Assembly (NCBI GenBank): GCA_003153055.1
Contig: PMBV01000398.1
Location: forward strand, 1 to 46,741
From: Myxococcales bacterium
Lineage (GTDB): Bacteria; Myxococcota; Myxococcia; Myxococcales; Myxococcaceae
Direction of reading: 5' to 3'
Length of the DNA: 46,741 bases
Shown piece after piece: positions 46,488 through 46,741 of this stretch (position 1 is the first letter of the stretch; the number at the start of each line of letters is the position of its first letter). The notes under the pieces are model-generated. The model saw only the letters and a program-made list of their open reading frames with translations. It was not told the origin of the DNA and did no database searches. The translations under genes and the position numbers were made by a program.

Positions 46488-46741
46488 GGGCCCAAAGGTC
46501 ACGACGCTACGCTGGGCTGACGACGCGATTCGCAGCACGCTGTCGTTGGGTTGCGATTCTCGTCACGCGCGTCGTCATCTTCGGCGCGACGTGGCTGGCC
46601 GCGCCGTCCCTGTGTCTAGCCTAGGTGACTGGTGTGAAACGCGCTCGGTCGCCTGAACGCCGATCCGCTTCGCCGGGCATCGTCAGAGTCCCTTGAAATA
46701 CCGACAAGTATTCCCGCGGGCCTCTTCCTCGCGCGGCTCGC

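Noticed and set aside
46488..46741. Possible start of another gene at the right edge
   Set aside because: Only short frames with stops and no ribosome site or domain.

Overview
The window is GC-rich throughout, with strong G/C preference at third codon positions. It carries many lipoproteins whose lipobox is followed by long Gly/Ser linkers, several Cys-rich secreted proteins, a Tat-exported phospholipase C and a fatty-acyl reductase/ligase/ACP/acyltransferase fusion. This mix suggests a myxobacterium (Myxococcota), but no rRNA, tRNA or species marker is present to prove it.

Left part (1-19.8 kb): mostly envelope and secreted functions. In order: a truncated Cys-rich lipoprotein, an atypical SDR, a small basic protein and a family I CoA-transferase-like protein. 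Then come a two-gene translationally coupled pair (a possible phosphodiester-glycosidase-like protein and an FGE-domain protein) converging on a conserved secreted protein, and an esterase lipoprotein coupled to an outer-membrane-type barrel. Two multidomain lipoproteins follow (one with a DUF4350-like domain, one a PAP2 phosphatase with an autotransporter-type repeat), then phosphocholine-type phospholipase C, a copper pair (SCO plus PCu(A)C) and a tandem pair of Gly-linker esterases. Phospholipase C, PAP2 and the esterases would together suit scavenging of lipid and phosphate from prey or detritus.

Middle (20.0-23.8 kb): a tight five-gene minus-strand operon encodes a YggT-like membrane protein, a small lipoprotein and the MlaE/MlaD/MlaF phospholipid transporter, with overlapping or abutting genes.

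Lipid locus and its scar (24.0-36.2 kb): an SDR gene, then about 5.4 kb of inserted material, then the 1469-residue reductase-ligase-ACP-acyltransferase fusion and a second SDR gene. The inserted block carries a glycosyltransferase, an IS91-like transposase remnant, a membrane protein, an effector-like protein and a HigBA toxin-antitoxin pair. It is bounded by duplicated pieces of the SDR/fusion junction: a 169-nt piece of the fusion's 5' end occurs at both edges with only seven differences by eye, and the SDR tail occurs three times. This points to recent rearrangement between two formerly adjacent lipid genes.

Right part (36.4-46.7 kb): a small protein, a secreted Bcp-type peroxiredoxin, a membrane-anchored MBL hydrolase, a Cys-rich lipoprotein, HflX, a VOC protein and a lipase-like hydrolase. 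Then comes a striking 625-residue Ser/Thr-to-Ala/Gly-rich protein with a C-terminal EF-hand loop, coupled to a TPR protein, and a small two-helix membrane protein preceded by a long inverted repeat. The last 250 bases hold nothing I can support.
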